The notes beneath the pieces are model-generated. The model saw only the letters and a list, made by a program, of their open reading frames with translations, ran no database searches and was not told where the DNA came from. The position numbers and the translations under genes were made by a program. Shown one piece after another: positions 7,820-17,369 of a DNA stretch of 64,000 bases. Origin of the DNA: Aquipluma nitroreducens (GTDB taxonomy: Bacteria; Bacteroidota; Bacteroidia; Bacteroidales; Prolixibacteraceae). Within the stretch, counting starts at the first letter, position 1. Each line of letters opens with the position of its first letter. The DNA is taken from assembly GCF_009689585.1 (NCBI RefSeq), contig NZ_AP018694.1:2557001-2621000 (forward strand), in the 5' to 3' direction.

Positions 7820-9925
7820 ATGCAAAAGCTCTTTTTTGCATTTATATTCCTTTTTTGCGGACTTATCAGTAAGGACAGTCTTTCGCAAGTAACTACTAAG
7901 GTTGATACACTTATTATCCAACACATCCTTGGTAATTTGCAACAGTTGTTAAACAGCAATCTGGACAGCACGCTTATTGTAAGCAAAGAAACAGAGCAAA
8001 AGGCTGCTCAAGTTAATTACAGAAATGGTATTTGGGAAGCACAAATGTATCGTGGAAAGGCTTTATTTAGGCTGGGGTTCCCCGACTCTTCCAAGTTACT
8101 ATTAAACAATATTTTAAAAGAAACGCAAGAACAAAAGTGTCGCCTGGAAGAAATAAAAGCGCATTTAGCTCTTGCTGATGTATCGCAGGAGGATTACAAT
8201 TTTACTTCAGCAGTTGAGAATTTACTTCAGGCAGAAAAATTACTAAAAGATAGTGATCCCTTTGATTTAAAATTTGAAGTTCTAAATCAGCAGGCAACTA
8301 CTCACCGTAAAATGAAAGATTACACCAGTTCGTTAAAATACTTCAACATTCTAGAGAACAGATATTTTAGCCAAATGAACACCGTACAACGGTATACGCT
8401 TTTTCAAAACACAGGAAATGTTTATGCCGATATGAAAGAATACGATAAAACCGAAATATTATTTAAGAAAGCTTACAAATTAGTAAGCGATACTAATTCT
8501 CCGGACAACAAGGCTCAAATTACATATAATTTAGGAGCTCTTTTTTTTAGGCAAAAACGATATAAAGAAGCTGAGGATTATATTACAAAATCGTTGGAGA
8601 CTAACTTAAAAATTGGTAACCAGATAAAAATAGAGCGCTGTTACAGGGTTTTGGGCTCCATCTGTTTTGAGCGGAGAGATTACCCCAAGGCTAAAGAATA
8701 CGGAAACTTAGCCTTGGAAATTGCCCGAAAAATAAAGAATTCGCAAGCTATTATGGGCAATTATAACAACCTTTATTTAGCCCATTGGAATTCGGGTTAT
8801 TACAACAAAAATATCACTGATCTGGATAAAGCATTGAGCTATTATCAGAAATACAACGTATTAAAGGACAGTCTCTATAAGATTGAAACAACAGCAAAAG
8901 TTCTGGAGCTTGAAAAAAAATACGAAACCGAAAAAAAGAACACCCAGATTGCTTTACTGCAGAAGGAAAACCAACATCAGGAAGATCAGATTCTGGTTCA
9001 AAAGACACAGCGCAATCAATTGATAATAGGTATTTTGCTGGTCATTGGTATTCTTGGCATATTCGTTTATTTCTTTTACTACTATAAAAAAGTAAACAAA
9101 CTGTTACGCCTTCAACGCAAAAGAATTCTAAAGCAAAAAAGTCAAATCTCGGAACAGCATAACAAACTTCAAAAATCATTGAACACCCAGAATAAGTTAT
9201 TCAGTATTATTGCTCACGATCTTCGAAGTCCACTGGCTTCCATTTCAAATATTTCAAGTTTGATTGGTTTCTATATTGAAGACAAAAATTATGCTGCCCT
9301 TGAATCAACCCAAAGAATGATGGATCAGAAGACCGATCAGATACTTGATTTGACCGACAACCTGCTAAATTGGGCCAGAAGCCAGACCGAAAGGTTGCAA
9401 CCCTTGTTTATACCATTGAATATCAATGACATCTTTAAGGATTGTCTCCAACTTTATCAACCGATTGCATCTGATAAAGGCATCACAATTGATTGTTTAA
9501 AGCAAGAAGACCTTCAGATTTGGGCCGACCAGAATATGATAAAGACAATATGCCGGAATTTGATTAACAATGCCATTAAGTTTACACAAAAAGACGGACA
9601 TATTAAAGTTTGGTGCGAATCCAGAGACACATCTGTCCTAATCTCAATCAAAGATTCAGGAATCGGAATTGAAAAAGACAGGATTGAATCCCTGTTTGAA
9701 ATCGGCCATAAAAAAACAACCTGGGGCACAGCAGGTGAAAAGAGTACCGGATTAGGACTTTCGGTCTGCAAAGAATTCGTCGAAGCAATGAATGGAAAGA
9801 TTTGGGTGGAAAGCGAAACAGGCATAGGAAGTCAATTCACTCTTGAACTTAAATTGTATAATCCTGAAATTCATTCGTCGATGCAAACAAAAAGAACGAT
9901 CATGTCTGCTCCTATTTTAAACTGA
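7820..9925 (+). CDS. TPR-containing sensor histidine kinase
   Basis: A 701-residue membrane kinase. It has a signal peptide (residues 1-23), periplasmic tetratricopeptide-like helical repeats (about 60-360), a Lys/Glu-rich coiled coil (about 365-395), one transmembrane helix (about 399-421), and then a cytoplasmic HisKA domain with phospho-acceptor His466 in FSIIAHDLRSPLAS. The HATPase_c domain follows with N box RNLINNAIKFT, G1 IKDSGIGIE and G2 TGLGLSVCKEF. No receiver or output domain is attached and no response regulator adjoins it, so its partner is encoded elsewhere. This architecture is common in Bacteroidota. Signal unknown. Confidence 0.93.
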   Translation: MQKLFFAFIFLFCGLISKDSLSQVTTKVDTLIIQHILGNLQQLLNSNLDSTLIVSKETEQKAAQVNYRNGIWEAQMYRGKALFRLGFPDSSKLLLNNILKETQEQKCRLEEIKAHLALADVSQEDYNFTSAVENLLQAEKLLKDSDPFDLKFEVLNQQATTHRKMKDYTSSLKYFNILENRYFSQMNTVQRYTLFQNTGNVYADMKEYDKTEILFKKAYKLVSDTNSPDNKAQITYNLGALFFRQKRYKEAEDYITKSLETNLKIGNQIKIERCYRVLGSICFERRDYPKAKEYGNLALEIARKIKNSQAIMGNYNNLYLAHWNSGYYNKNITDLDKALSYYQKYNVLKDSLYKIETTAKVLELEKKYETEKKNTQIALLQKENQHQEDQILVQKTQRNQLIIGILLVIGILGIFVYFFYYYKKVNKLLRLQRKRILKQKSQISEQHNKLQKSLNTQNKLFSIIAHDLRSPLASISNISSLIGFYIEDKNYAALESTQRMMDQKTDQILDLTDNLLNWARSQTERLQPLFIPLNINDIFKDCLQLYQPIASDKGITIDCLKQEDLQIWADQNMIKTICRNLINNAIKFTQKDGHIKVWCESRDTSVLISIKDSGIGIEKDRIESLFEIGHKKTTWGTAGEKSTGLGLSVCKEFVEAMNGKIWVESETGIGSQFTLELKLYNPEIHSSMQTKRTIMSAPILN

Positions 9926-9926
9926 T

Positions 9927-11180
9927 TTATCTCGCAATCCAGTCTTCCGGATCCATTTTTACGTTTTCCTTCCAGATTTGGAATTTAAGAACTGTCTTCT
10001 CATCGTCACCATCAGTTCCAATGGTTCCAATGGTTTGCTTTATGGCCACCTTATCGCCCGATTTAACCTGAACATTCACCAGATTGGAATAGACAGTCAG
10101 GTATTTTCCATGACGTATAATAACAGCCATATTACCTCCTGTAACCATAAACACGCGGCTCACCTCACCAGCAAATACGGCACGTGCTCTAACTCCCTGA
10201 GCCGTCGAAATATCTATTCCATTGTTCTTGACCTGAATATTTTTCAGTACCGGATGCTCATGAATACCAAAGTGATCGGTAATTACCCCACGCTCAACCG
10301 GCCACGGCAACCGACGTTTATTCTGTTCAAACTGACCTGATGCTAATTTTTCCTCCGGAGTCATCTCATAACCTGTCGATGCAGGTGATTTTGCTGAGGG
10401 TTTCCCTGTCTTATTCGTGGCTTCTTTAGCCCGGGCCAATTCACGCGCCCTTTCTCTGGCTTTTCGAACCTCTTCTTCAACAATCTTTTGAATCTCGTTG
10501 CTTAACTGAGCTTCAATCTGCTGTTGTTCTCTCAGCTTTTTCTCAAATTCCTTTTGTTTTTTCTGAAGTGTGGTCAGATACTGTCCCTGTTGCGTTTTTT
10601 CTTTCGTCAATTGGTCGGCCTCCCGCTTTTTCGATTGAAGAAGGGTTTCCTTCTCGGCTCGTTGCAGTTGTAACCGGCTCACTTTTACTTGTATCAGATC
10701 GCGAATCCATTGAATCAACTCGGCTTGACGTTTCCGGTATTCGGTATATTGCCGAAGATACATTATGCGCTTGTAGGCCTGATTAAAGCTATTTGAGGAA
10801 AGTACAAAAAGTAACTTATCGTAATTGGTTTGATTCCTTTGAGCATAAACGATCATTCGGGCATATTCACTTTTTAGCTCTTCCAAATCGGCATTGAGTG
10901 AGGCAACCAACCAAGCATTTTGATCGATAAAATCGGCCAAAACACCAACTTCTGAGTTAATACCGGTAATCAGGTTGGTACGGAGTTCGATTTGCTTGTT
11001 TAGTATTTTAAATTTATTGAGGGTCTTTGTTTGATTCTTTTTAGCTTCTTCAAGTAATTTTGTGGTGTATTTGATCTGCTCGTTTGTTTTTTGTTTTTTC
11101 TTGCGCAGTTCGTCAAGTGACTGGCCATTAACCAATATTGCCAGCATCAAAAACACAATAAGAAGTAAAAAGCTCCTCAT
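9927..11180 (-). CDS. EnvC-like murein hydrolase activator (LytM/M23 fold, degenerate site)
   Basis: A 417-residue exported protein: signal peptide (residues 1-19), a long coiled coil rich in Lys, Glu and Gln (about 22-270), then an M23/LytM domain (about 300-415). Two expected zinc ligands look lost: the first His of the HxxxD motif is Asn in NNGIDIS, and the HxH region reads VYSNL where a catalytic enzyme has a His. This matches EnvC-type factors, which activate amidases during septum splitting rather than cut peptidoglycan. It is the last gene of a minus-strand run with the DUF4292 gene, 4 bases before it. Confidence 0.88.
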   Translation of the reverse strand: MRSFLLLIVFLMLAILVNGQSLDELRKKKQKTNEQIKYTTKLLEEAKKNQTKTLNKFKILNKQIELRTNLITGINSEVGVLADFIDQNAWLVASLNADLEELKSEYARMIVYAQRNQTNYDKLLFVLSSNSFNQAYKRIMYLRQYTEYRKRQAELIQWIRDLIQVKVSRLQLQRAEKETLLQSKKREADQLTKEKTQQGQYLTTLQKKQKEFEKKLREQQQIEAQLSNEIQKIVEEEVRKARERARELARAKEATNKTGKPSAKSPASTGYEMTPEEKLASGQFEQNKRRLPWPVERGVITDHFGIHEHPVLKNIQVKNNGIDISTAQGVRARAVFAGEVSRVFMVTGGNMAVIIRHGKYLTVYSNLVNVQVKSGDKVAIKQTIGTIGTDGDDEKTVLKFQIWKENVKMDPEDWIAR

Positions 11181-11184
11181 ACTC

Positions 11185-12075
11185 TTAACGATTAATCTGG
11201 GTATATCTTTCGGGAACTCTAAACCTTATTTCCTTTTCTTCTTCAGTCGAGAAGCCTGCAAATTTGATGTTAAGTTTCATTGAACTTTCAGGACTGGTAA
11301 AATTGAGCGACATTTCGCCCGGATACAATTGCTTTTCAACAGGCACAAAATCGGAGAAATCAATATTCAGATTACGGGAATTGGCAACATCTACCATTTT
11401 GATCTTCCGTAATTTATATGTCACCGGATCAACATAGATTGTTTGTCGAACGGGCGAATTAGGAATGATTTTATGCGATTTACGAGCCAGTTTCCTATCG
11501 CTCATCTTCTGATTTTCTTTCCGGGGTTTCAGTTTTTTTTCCGACTCTAAAACGTACATTCCCGAATCGATTTTGGCTTCATAATCTTTGATTTCCTTGT
11601 CGCGCTTTTCTGCGCCCAACGAGAAAATATTATTGGAAACAATGGCATGAATGGTCTCAAAATCAAGATCCATATCGAGCATTGAACTCAGGTAGCTATA
11701 ATCATCCAAAAAATAATTCTTTTCGAGGTAATTGATGAATTTTACACTATCCGGAGTTAACCAAAGCCGACCGACCGGAATGTTCAATTTACTCAACATG
11801 ACGATTATCTGCTTGTCTTTTTCGGCCATAATACTAGCCCTGAAAGAGGTTTTGGTCTTTCCGTTATCGAACTGGCAATTTATTTTTTTAATCGATAAAT
11901 GCTTATAATCAAAAGCATTATTTTCAATATTCCTGATCAGTTTGTTGGTACCTATTGGTTTAACAACCACTGATGAAGGTGTTGCAACCCGTGTTGTTTT
12001 ACAAGAAGAAAAACCTATAAAAACAAGGCAAACTAAACCAAAAATTGAAAATTTTATTGAATTCGTTCTTATCAC
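11185..12075 (-). CDS. DUF4292 family lipoprotein
   Basis: A DUF4292 family protein, usually found between a TPR gene and an EnvC gene in Bacteroidota, as here. I place the start at GTG 12075, giving 296 residues: it lies 7 bases past the upstream stop, follows an AAAGG sequence, and gives a normal lipoprotein signal with lipobox FIGFSSC, Cys at about residue 25. An ATG at 12120 is also in frame but would overlap the upstream gene by 38 bases and lengthen the signal peptide to 40 residues. The body resembles LolA/LolB-like beta folds (YKLRKIKMVDVANSRNLNIDFSDF region), so lipoprotein or lipid handling at the outer membrane is a possible role. Confidence 0.82.
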   Translation of the reverse strand: MIRTNSIKFSIFGLVCLVFIGFSSCKTTRVATPSSVVVKPIGTNKLIRNIENNAFDYKHLSIKKINCQFDNGKTKTSFRASIMAEKDKQIIVMLSKLNIPVGRLWLTPDSVKFINYLEKNYFLDDYSYLSSMLDMDLDFETIHAIVSNNIFSLGAEKRDKEIKDYEAKIDSGMYVLESEKKLKPRKENQKMSDRKLARKSHKIIPNSPVRQTIYVDPVTYKLRKIKMVDVANSRNLNIDFSDFVPVEKQLYPGEMSLNFTSPESSMKLNIKFAGFSTEEEKEIRFRVPERYTQINR

Positions 12076-12082
12076 TGTACCT

Positions 12083-13837
12083 TTATTTATCGAGATAGCG
12101 TTCCTGCTTAATTTTTTCACCTAAAAACTTGGTTCCTTCACCCAATTCCAAGGCTTTTTTCCACTCTTCAATGGCTTTTTCCTTTTCTCCAAGCATGATT
12201 AAAATATCGCCGTAATGTTCAGTAATTACTCCACTTTTATCACCACCATTTTTCATAGCTGTTTCCATGTAAAATTTAGCCAGCGAATAATCTTTCCGCA
12301 TAAACAAAACCCAGGCATAAGTATCCAAATAAGTCGAATTCTCTGGATTTGCACGAACAGCTTTACTGCTCAATTCCTCTGCCTTAGCCAGATTTTCGTT
12401 TCGTACAGAAAGGTAATAGGCATAATTATTCATGGCCATCCAATTTTCAGGATCAAGGGTAATCACCTCATCAAAAGCTTTGAAGGCCTCTTCTACCCGA
12501 TTTAATTTGTAATAAGCTTCGGCCTGATACAATGCAAACTGTATTTTCATGATTTTATTATCAAGCAAATAAGGTTCTCCTTCTTTCAGGATTTCAAGCG
12601 CCTCGTCATATTTTTCGAGCTGAAGGCAGGCTACCGCCTTTAAACCATACAAAGTAACCTGATTGGGAAATAAAGTGAGCGCTTTTTCCGAGTCGGTATA
12701 AATGCTTTTAAAATCAAGCAAATCATTACTTATCAGAATCATCCGTTCCCAAATCATGTAGTTGTCTTTTTGGGTCTCAAGCACCTTCCGGAGTTGTTCG
12801 CGCGCTTCAACCAATTTGCCTTTGCTGATCAGGTATTCGGCGTAAACGGTATAAACACGGAAATCGTCGGGATTTGTTTTTACCAAAATATCAACCAATT
12901 CCGAAATCTGGTCATCAGTAAAAAAGGGCTTATCCGGACCGGCTGTTATCATCAGGTAGAATTGAATTTTGGTATCAACCTCTGCCGTTTTATTCTCAAA
13001 AGCTTTGCGGGCATATTCCCATGCCTTCTCTTTATCTTCTTTTTCCCGGTAAAACGATGTCAGCGAAAACAGTACAAATCCATTATTCGGGTCGATTTCC
13101 AGAATTTTCATGTAATATTTCAGCGCATTTACCTCTTCCTTTTCCGAAAGGTAATAATCGGCCATTAACCCATAATAACGCGGTTCCTGTGGGTTAAAAT
13201 CAATCAGTTTCTGGAGTTCAGCAAGCGCTTCCTTTTTCTTTCCGGCAGCCTGATAAATCTGCTCTTTCTCAACGGCAATCTGATCATTGATTCCAACTTT
13301 TTTTTCCAGTGTATTATAAACTTCAATTGCCTGATCGTACTCCTTTGCCGACGAAAGCAAAGCTGCATTCATGTAAAGATATTCCAGATTATCAGGGTTA
13401 AGCTGATAGAGTTGCTGGTATAATTCGGCGGCTAGTTTGAATTGCTTTCCCTGCTCGTAAATCTGTGCCAATAAAACTTTGTACCACTTATTTTCGGGTT
13501 CAATTTTAATGGCCTTTTCGAGCAAAAGCGATGAGCTTGTCATATCTCCATTGCCGCTGTGTATTTTGGCCAGTTCGAACATGGCCGAAGACGAATTTGG
13601 ATTGATCGTCAGACACTTCGAAAACAGCGAAATGGCAGCTTGCTGATTGCCTATCATTTTCTGCTTCAGGCCTTCAATAAAAGTGTATTCAAACTCATTT
13701 TTATCATCTTCAGAAATGGAATTTTCTTCCACTGCCGGCTTTGACGCAACTGCTGATTTTACACGCTTTTGAGCCGTTGCACATGATATAGACAGCACTG
13801 AAATGACGGCAAAATATGCCAAATATCTGTTTCTCAT
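12083..13837 (-). CDS. TPR-repeat lipoprotein
   Basis: A 584-residue protein from the ATG at 13837, 4 bases after the stop of dut. The signal peptide ends in a lipobox (VLSISC), so it is probably lipid-anchored. The rest is a solenoid of about a dozen tetratricopeptide repeats (for example FELAKIHSGNGDMTSSSLLLEKAI, described here by its first and last residues only). A longer frame extends upstream to 13963 but overlaps dut and lacks a signal peptide. The order dut, TPR, DUF4292, EnvC suggests a conserved envelope-assembly cluster; the partner proteins are not known. Confidence 0.87.
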   Translation of the reverse strand: MRNRYLAYFAVISVLSISCATAQKRVKSAVASKPAVEENSISEDDKNEFEYTFIEGLKQKMIGNQQAAISLFSKCLTINPNSSSAMFELAKIHSGNGDMTSSSLLLEKAIKIEPENKWYKVLLAQIYEQGKQFKLAAELYQQLYQLNPDNLEYLYMNAALLSSAKEYDQAIEVYNTLEKKVGINDQIAVEKEQIYQAAGKKKEALAELQKLIDFNPQEPRYYGLMADYYLSEKEEVNALKYYMKILEIDPNNGFVLFSLTSFYREKEDKEKAWEYARKAFENKTAEVDTKIQFYLMITAGPDKPFFTDDQISELVDILVKTNPDDFRVYTVYAEYLISKGKLVEAREQLRKVLETQKDNYMIWERMILISNDLLDFKSIYTDSEKALTLFPNQVTLYGLKAVACLQLEKYDEALEILKEGEPYLLDNKIMKIQFALYQAEAYYKLNRVEEAFKAFDEVITLDPENWMAMNNYAYYLSVRNENLAKAEELSSKAVRANPENSTYLDTYAWVLFMRKDYSLAKFYMETAMKNGGDKSGVITEHYGDILIMLGEKEKAIEEWKKALELGEGTKFLGEKIKQERYLDK

Positions 13838-13841
13838 TGTT

Positions 13842-14276
13842 CTAATTTTTACCGGTATGTCCGAAACCACCGGCTCCACGATCGGTTTCATCCAACACTT
13901 CAACCGCTTCCCATCCAATATGTTCATGTCTGGCGATAACCATTTGACAAATACGCTCACCATGTTGAATCACAAATTCTTCGTTCGACAGATTAATCAG
14001 GATAATTCCAACTTCGCCACGATAGTCGGCATCAATTGTTCCCGGAGAATTCAGAACGGTAATTCCTTTCTTCAAGGCCAGCCCACTTCTTGGACGAATC
14101 TGAGCCTCGAAACCTACTGGTAATTCGATAAACAGGCCGGTCGGAACCAAGACCCGTTCGAGAGGTTTTAATACGATTGGCTCAGTAAGATTGGCTCGAA
14201 GATCCATTCCTGCAGAATGTACCGTGCTATATTCAGGTAGCGGATTATTGGATTTATTGACAATTTTTACGATCAT
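13842..14276 (-). CDS. dut: dUTP diphosphatase
   Basis: A trimeric-type dUTPase of 144 residues, the usual length. All five motifs are present: [44 protein letters not shown] and the C-terminal [11 protein letters not shown]. It hydrolyses dUTP to dUMP and pyrophosphate, keeping uracil out of DNA and feeding dTMP synthesis. It starts the dut, TPR, DUF4292, EnvC run, whose gaps are all under 10 bases. Confidence 0.97.
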   Translation of the reverse strand: MIVKIVNKSNNPLPEYSTVHSAGMDLRANLTEPIVLKPLERVLVPTGLFIELPVGFEAQIRPRSGLALKKGITVLNSPGTIDADYRGEVGIILINLSNEEFVIQHGERICQMVIARHEHIGWEAVEVLDETDRGAGGFGHTGKN

Positions 14277-14362
14277 TTTGCTTTCAGTTTTTGAAGCTGC
14301 TAAGATATGGATTTAAAGTTTGAATGAATCATATCGGCCTTGTACGTTAACAATATTTAGCA

Positions 14363-15493
14363 TCATTCAACTATCATGAAATCAGCCATAATCTGATCCG
14401 AAATAAATAAACCAACCGGACTTAAGCCTACTATTCCTGAATTTTCAATAACATGACCTGAAGTTAAATATCGATCTCTTGTCTCCTGAAAATGTGCAAG
14501 ATAAATATCAGAAAATTCGGTTTGGATCAACTCTTCTGAAATACCCCAAATGGTTCGTAGTCCCGTAATGATGTAGTCGTTAAAGCGATCCTGTTCGGTC
14601 AGAATTTCGGATTCGCTGTATGGTTTATTGTTTTCTACTCCGTCTAAATATCCTGAAACAGAAGAAACATTCCAGCGACGGGTCACCAAATCGAACGAAT
14701 GCGCCGATGGCCCGATGCCCAGGTATTTTTTGCTTTTCCAATACGACGAGTTGTGCTGCGAATAAAGGCCTGGCTTGCAGAAATTAGAGATTTCGTAATG
14801 TTCAAATCCGGCATCTTTCAGTATGCTGATTAGTAATTCAAATTGCTGAAGACTAAGCTCATCAGGCAATTCCTTCAGAATACCCTTTTTGAGCCGATCG
14901 TAAAAAACGGTGCCTTCATGATACGTCAGATTGTAGGCCGAAATATGCTGAACATCAAGCTCAACGGCGATGCGAACGTTCCTCTCCCACTCTTCCAGCG
15001 TTTGGTTTGGTAAGCCGTAAATCAAGTCGATACTGATGTTCGCGAATCCGGCTGTTTTGGCCCATTTCACCGATTGAACGGCTTGCATAACACCATGTCG
15101 GCGGTTCATCAGCTTAAGGTCTGATTCAGAAAACGATTGAACTCCCATGCTCAGGCGGTTAAACCCAACTTCTCTTAATGCTGAAAGAATGGCCTGGCTC
15201 AAGTCGTCGGGATTGGCCTCCATGGTTATTTCAGCATCCGAGGCAACGTTATAATTCTGCCGGATGGTCTGTAAAATATCTTTTAACTCGTCAATCAACA
15301 AAATCGAAGGCGTCCCTCCTCCAAGATAAATGGTATTAATTTCTTCGGAAGCCAACTCCGATGCACGACTCTCAAGTTCCTTTCGCAAGCCTTCCAGCAA
15401 CCGGGCTTTCTGACTCAAATCTGTCGATTTATAAAAATCGCAATAATGGCAACGTTTCCGACAAAAAGGGATATGAAGGTAGATTCCGGCCAT
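14363..15493 (-). CDS. hemW: HemW-like radical SAM protein
   Basis: A 376-residue radical SAM protein with the cluster motif CRKRCHYCDFY (CxxxCxxC) near residue 11. It lacks the extra N-terminal region of true HemN. Older annotation calls this family oxygen-independent coproporphyrinogen III oxidase; HemW is now thought to be a heme chaperone without that activity. The block GGGTPSILLIDELKDIL and the HHR-type C-terminal domain fit. It lies between an Rrf2 regulator and dut on the same strand, with a gap of 86 bases to dut. Confidence 0.9.
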   Translation of the reverse strand: MAGIYLHIPFCRKRCHYCDFYKSTDLSQKARLLEGLRKELESRASELASEEINTIYLGGGTPSILLIDELKDILQTIRQNYNVASDAEITMEANPDDLSQAILSALREVGFNRLSMGVQSFSESDLKLMNRRHGVMQAVQSVKWAKTAGFANISIDLIYGLPNQTLEEWERNVRIAVELDVQHISAYNLTYHEGTVFYDRLKKGILKELPDELSLQQFELLISILKDAGFEHYEISNFCKPGLYSQHNSSYWKSKKYLGIGPSAHSFDLVTRRWNVSSVSGYLDGVENNKPYSESEILTEQDRFNDYIITGLRTIWGISEELIQTEFSDIYLAHFQETRDRYLTSGHVIENSGIVGLSPVGLFISDQIMADFMIVE

Positions 15494-15547
15494 TAATGAT
15501 GACTGAATTGTTGATTTACGAGGACTAAATATTAAAAAACAAATGCT

Positions 15548-15991
15548 TTATAGCTTGATCAGATCCTCGAATCCAGTCATATCTCCCAGAATTCCCGTAA
15601 GGGTTGTTTCCTGATAAAATTGCAGCATTTGTGCGCGAATAGATCCAAAAAGGGCATGAACCGGGCAGGGTTTTTCTTCAGCCTCGTGAGTTGCACAAGT
15701 ATGGTGACCAATGAGGCACATGTCGAAAAAATCATCTCCGTCAACAATACGAACAATATCGTACAGTGAAATTTCATCGGTTTTTCTTCCCAGACCAAAA
15801 CCTCCATTGGGTCCTTTGGTTGAAACCAAAATCTTTTGTTTAACCAGATTCTGAAGAATTTTTCCTAAAAATGGGGTAGGGATAGTAAGGTCAGCTGAAA
15901 TCTTCTTGATGCCTATTTTTGTTCCGTCAGCAGAGTATTTACCTAAATAAATGAGTGCCCTAACGGCATATTTACATGTATTGGATAGCAT
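15548..15991 (-). CDS. Rrf2 family transcriptional regulator
   Basis: A 147-residue Rrf2 protein: an N-terminal winged helix (YAVRALIYLGKY, then GIKKISADLTIPTPFLGKIL) and the usual dimerisation helix. Three cysteines in MCLIGHHTCATHEAEEKPC form the spacing used by IscR/NsrR-type members to hold an iron-sulphur cluster, so redox or nitric oxide sensing is plausible. The gene starts 5 bases after the LutB-like gene, which it may regulate. Confidence 0.9.
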   Translation of the reverse strand: MLSNTCKYAVRALIYLGKYSADGTKIGIKKISADLTIPTPFLGKILQNLVKQKILVSTKGPNGGFGLGRKTDEISLYDIVRIVDGDDFFDMCLIGHHTCATHEAEEKPCPVHALFGSIRAQMLQFYQETTLTGILGDMTGFEDLIKL

Positions 15992-15996
15992 AGGTT

Positions 15997-17367
15997 TTAT
16001 TTTTTAGATGTCCATTGTTTGCTAAATGATCGGTCGGCCAGTTTTGGTATTTGCTTCTTATCACCCAAGGCATTAGCACCCAACAAAGCAAACGTATTTT
16101 TTGTTTTTCCTCCCATTAAATCGAGTCTACTACGTTTAGAAAAAGCAAATTCATATCCTTTCATTCCTGAATTCCAAATAAATCCACCTGCTCCGGCTCT
16201 CACCGCATCTCGTCGGTTAATGAGCAGCATATGGTGCAGTGGAATTTTTACCGGACAAACTTCAGTGCATTTTCCACAAACCGAACAAGCCGAACTCAGG
16301 TGATTGTATTCTTTCAATCCTTTGAAAAATGGCGTAATAACCGAACCTATTGGTCCGCTGTAAGTTGCGTCGTAAGTATATCCGCCAATGTTCCTGTAAA
16401 CCGGGCAAGCATTCAAACAAGCGCCGCAGCGAATACACTTTAAAACGCTGTATTGTTCATCGTTTTGGTAAAGCTCCGAGCGCTTATTATCCAGAAGGAT
16501 CACAAACATTTTTTCGGGCCCGTCAACTTCCGATGATTTTTTAGGCCCGGTGATCAGTGAATTATATACCGAAATTTGCTGTCCTGTTCCGTGTGCAGCC
16601 AGAATTGGCCACATCAGACCCAAATCCTGCATCCGCGGAATCACTTTTTCGATACCGGCAATCACAATATGAATTTTAGGAAATGAAACCGACATCAGTG
16701 CATTTCCTTCATTTTCAGTCAAACAAATTCCGCCAACATCGGCAACCAGAAAATTTGCTCCTGTAATTCCCACATCAGCAGTCGTAAATTTGGCGCGCAG
16801 TTTTTTCCTGACCCACGCCGTCAGATATTCAGGAGCACTTCCTTCCGGAGTATTAAACTTTTCAGTAAAAAGCTCAGCAATATCTCCACGCGATTTGTGC
16901 ATGCAGGGGGTAACAATGTGGTAAGGTTTTTCACCGGCTAATTGCACAATGTATTCGCCCAAATCAGTCTCAAGCGATTCAACTCCAATCTCTTCCAGAT
17001 GATCGTTCAAATCAATTTCTTCGGTGGTCATCGATTTACTTTTGACCACTGTTTTCGAATTGTTTTCGATCATGATTTTCTTTACCGCCTCAATGGCTTC
17101 ATCTGTATTTTCGACCCAAATCACAGATGCTCCATGGGCAGTTATATTTTTCTCGAACTGAATTAAATAATCGTGCAAATGATTTATTGCCTGCGATTTA
17201 ACAAACGATGCCCTCGTTTTTGCCAAATCCAGATTTGAATATCGTTTCATGCCACGATCAACAGCAGCATCGTATTTCGACATGTTGAATTTAATGATTG
17301 CCCGATGTTTCTTATCGAATGCAATCTCTTCTGATTTTTGTAGGAATATTTCTTTTTGTTCCGACAT
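15997..17367 (-). CDS. LutB/LldF family iron-sulphur protein
   Basis: A protein of 456 residues from ATG 17367 (an ATG at 17376 would overlap rpiB). It has the LutB arrangement: a LUD domain (EAVKKIMIENNSKTVVKSKS, then TADVGITGANFLVADVGGI) followed by two 4Fe-4S motifs, CIRCGACLNACPVYR and CSVCGKCTEVCPVKI. LutB works with LutA and LutC in L-lactate oxidation to pyruvate. Neither partner gene is nearby, so it may act with unlinked subunits or another electron-transfer partner. It is flanked by rpiB and an Rrf2 regulator with gaps of only 2 and 5 bases. Confidence 0.88.
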   Translation of the reverse strand: MSEQKEIFLQKSEEIAFDKKHRAIIKFNMSKYDAAVDRGMKRYSNLDLAKTRASFVKSQAINHLHDYLIQFEKNITAHGASVIWVENTDEAIEAVKKIMIENNSKTVVKSKSMTTEEIDLNDHLEEIGVESLETDLGEYIVQLAGEKPYHIVTPCMHKSRGDIAELFTEKFNTPEGSAPEYLTAWVRKKLRAKFTTADVGITGANFLVADVGGICLTENEGNALMSVSFPKIHIVIAGIEKVIPRMQDLGLMWPILAAHGTGQQISVYNSLITGPKKSSEVDGPEKMFVILLDNKRSELYQNDEQYSVLKCIRCGACLNACPVYRNIGGYTYDATYSGPIGSVITPFFKGLKEYNHLSSACSVCGKCTEVCPVKIPLHHMLLINRRDAVRAGAGGFIWNSGMKGYEFAFSKRSRLDLMGGKTKNTFALLGANALGDKKQIPKLADRSFSKQWTSKK

Positions 17368-17369
17368 TT

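Noticed and set aside
12075-12120. ATG start at 12120 for the DUF4292 gene
   Set aside because: It overlaps the upstream TPR gene by 38 bases and lengthens the signal peptide; GTG 12075 gives a normal lipoprotein signal.
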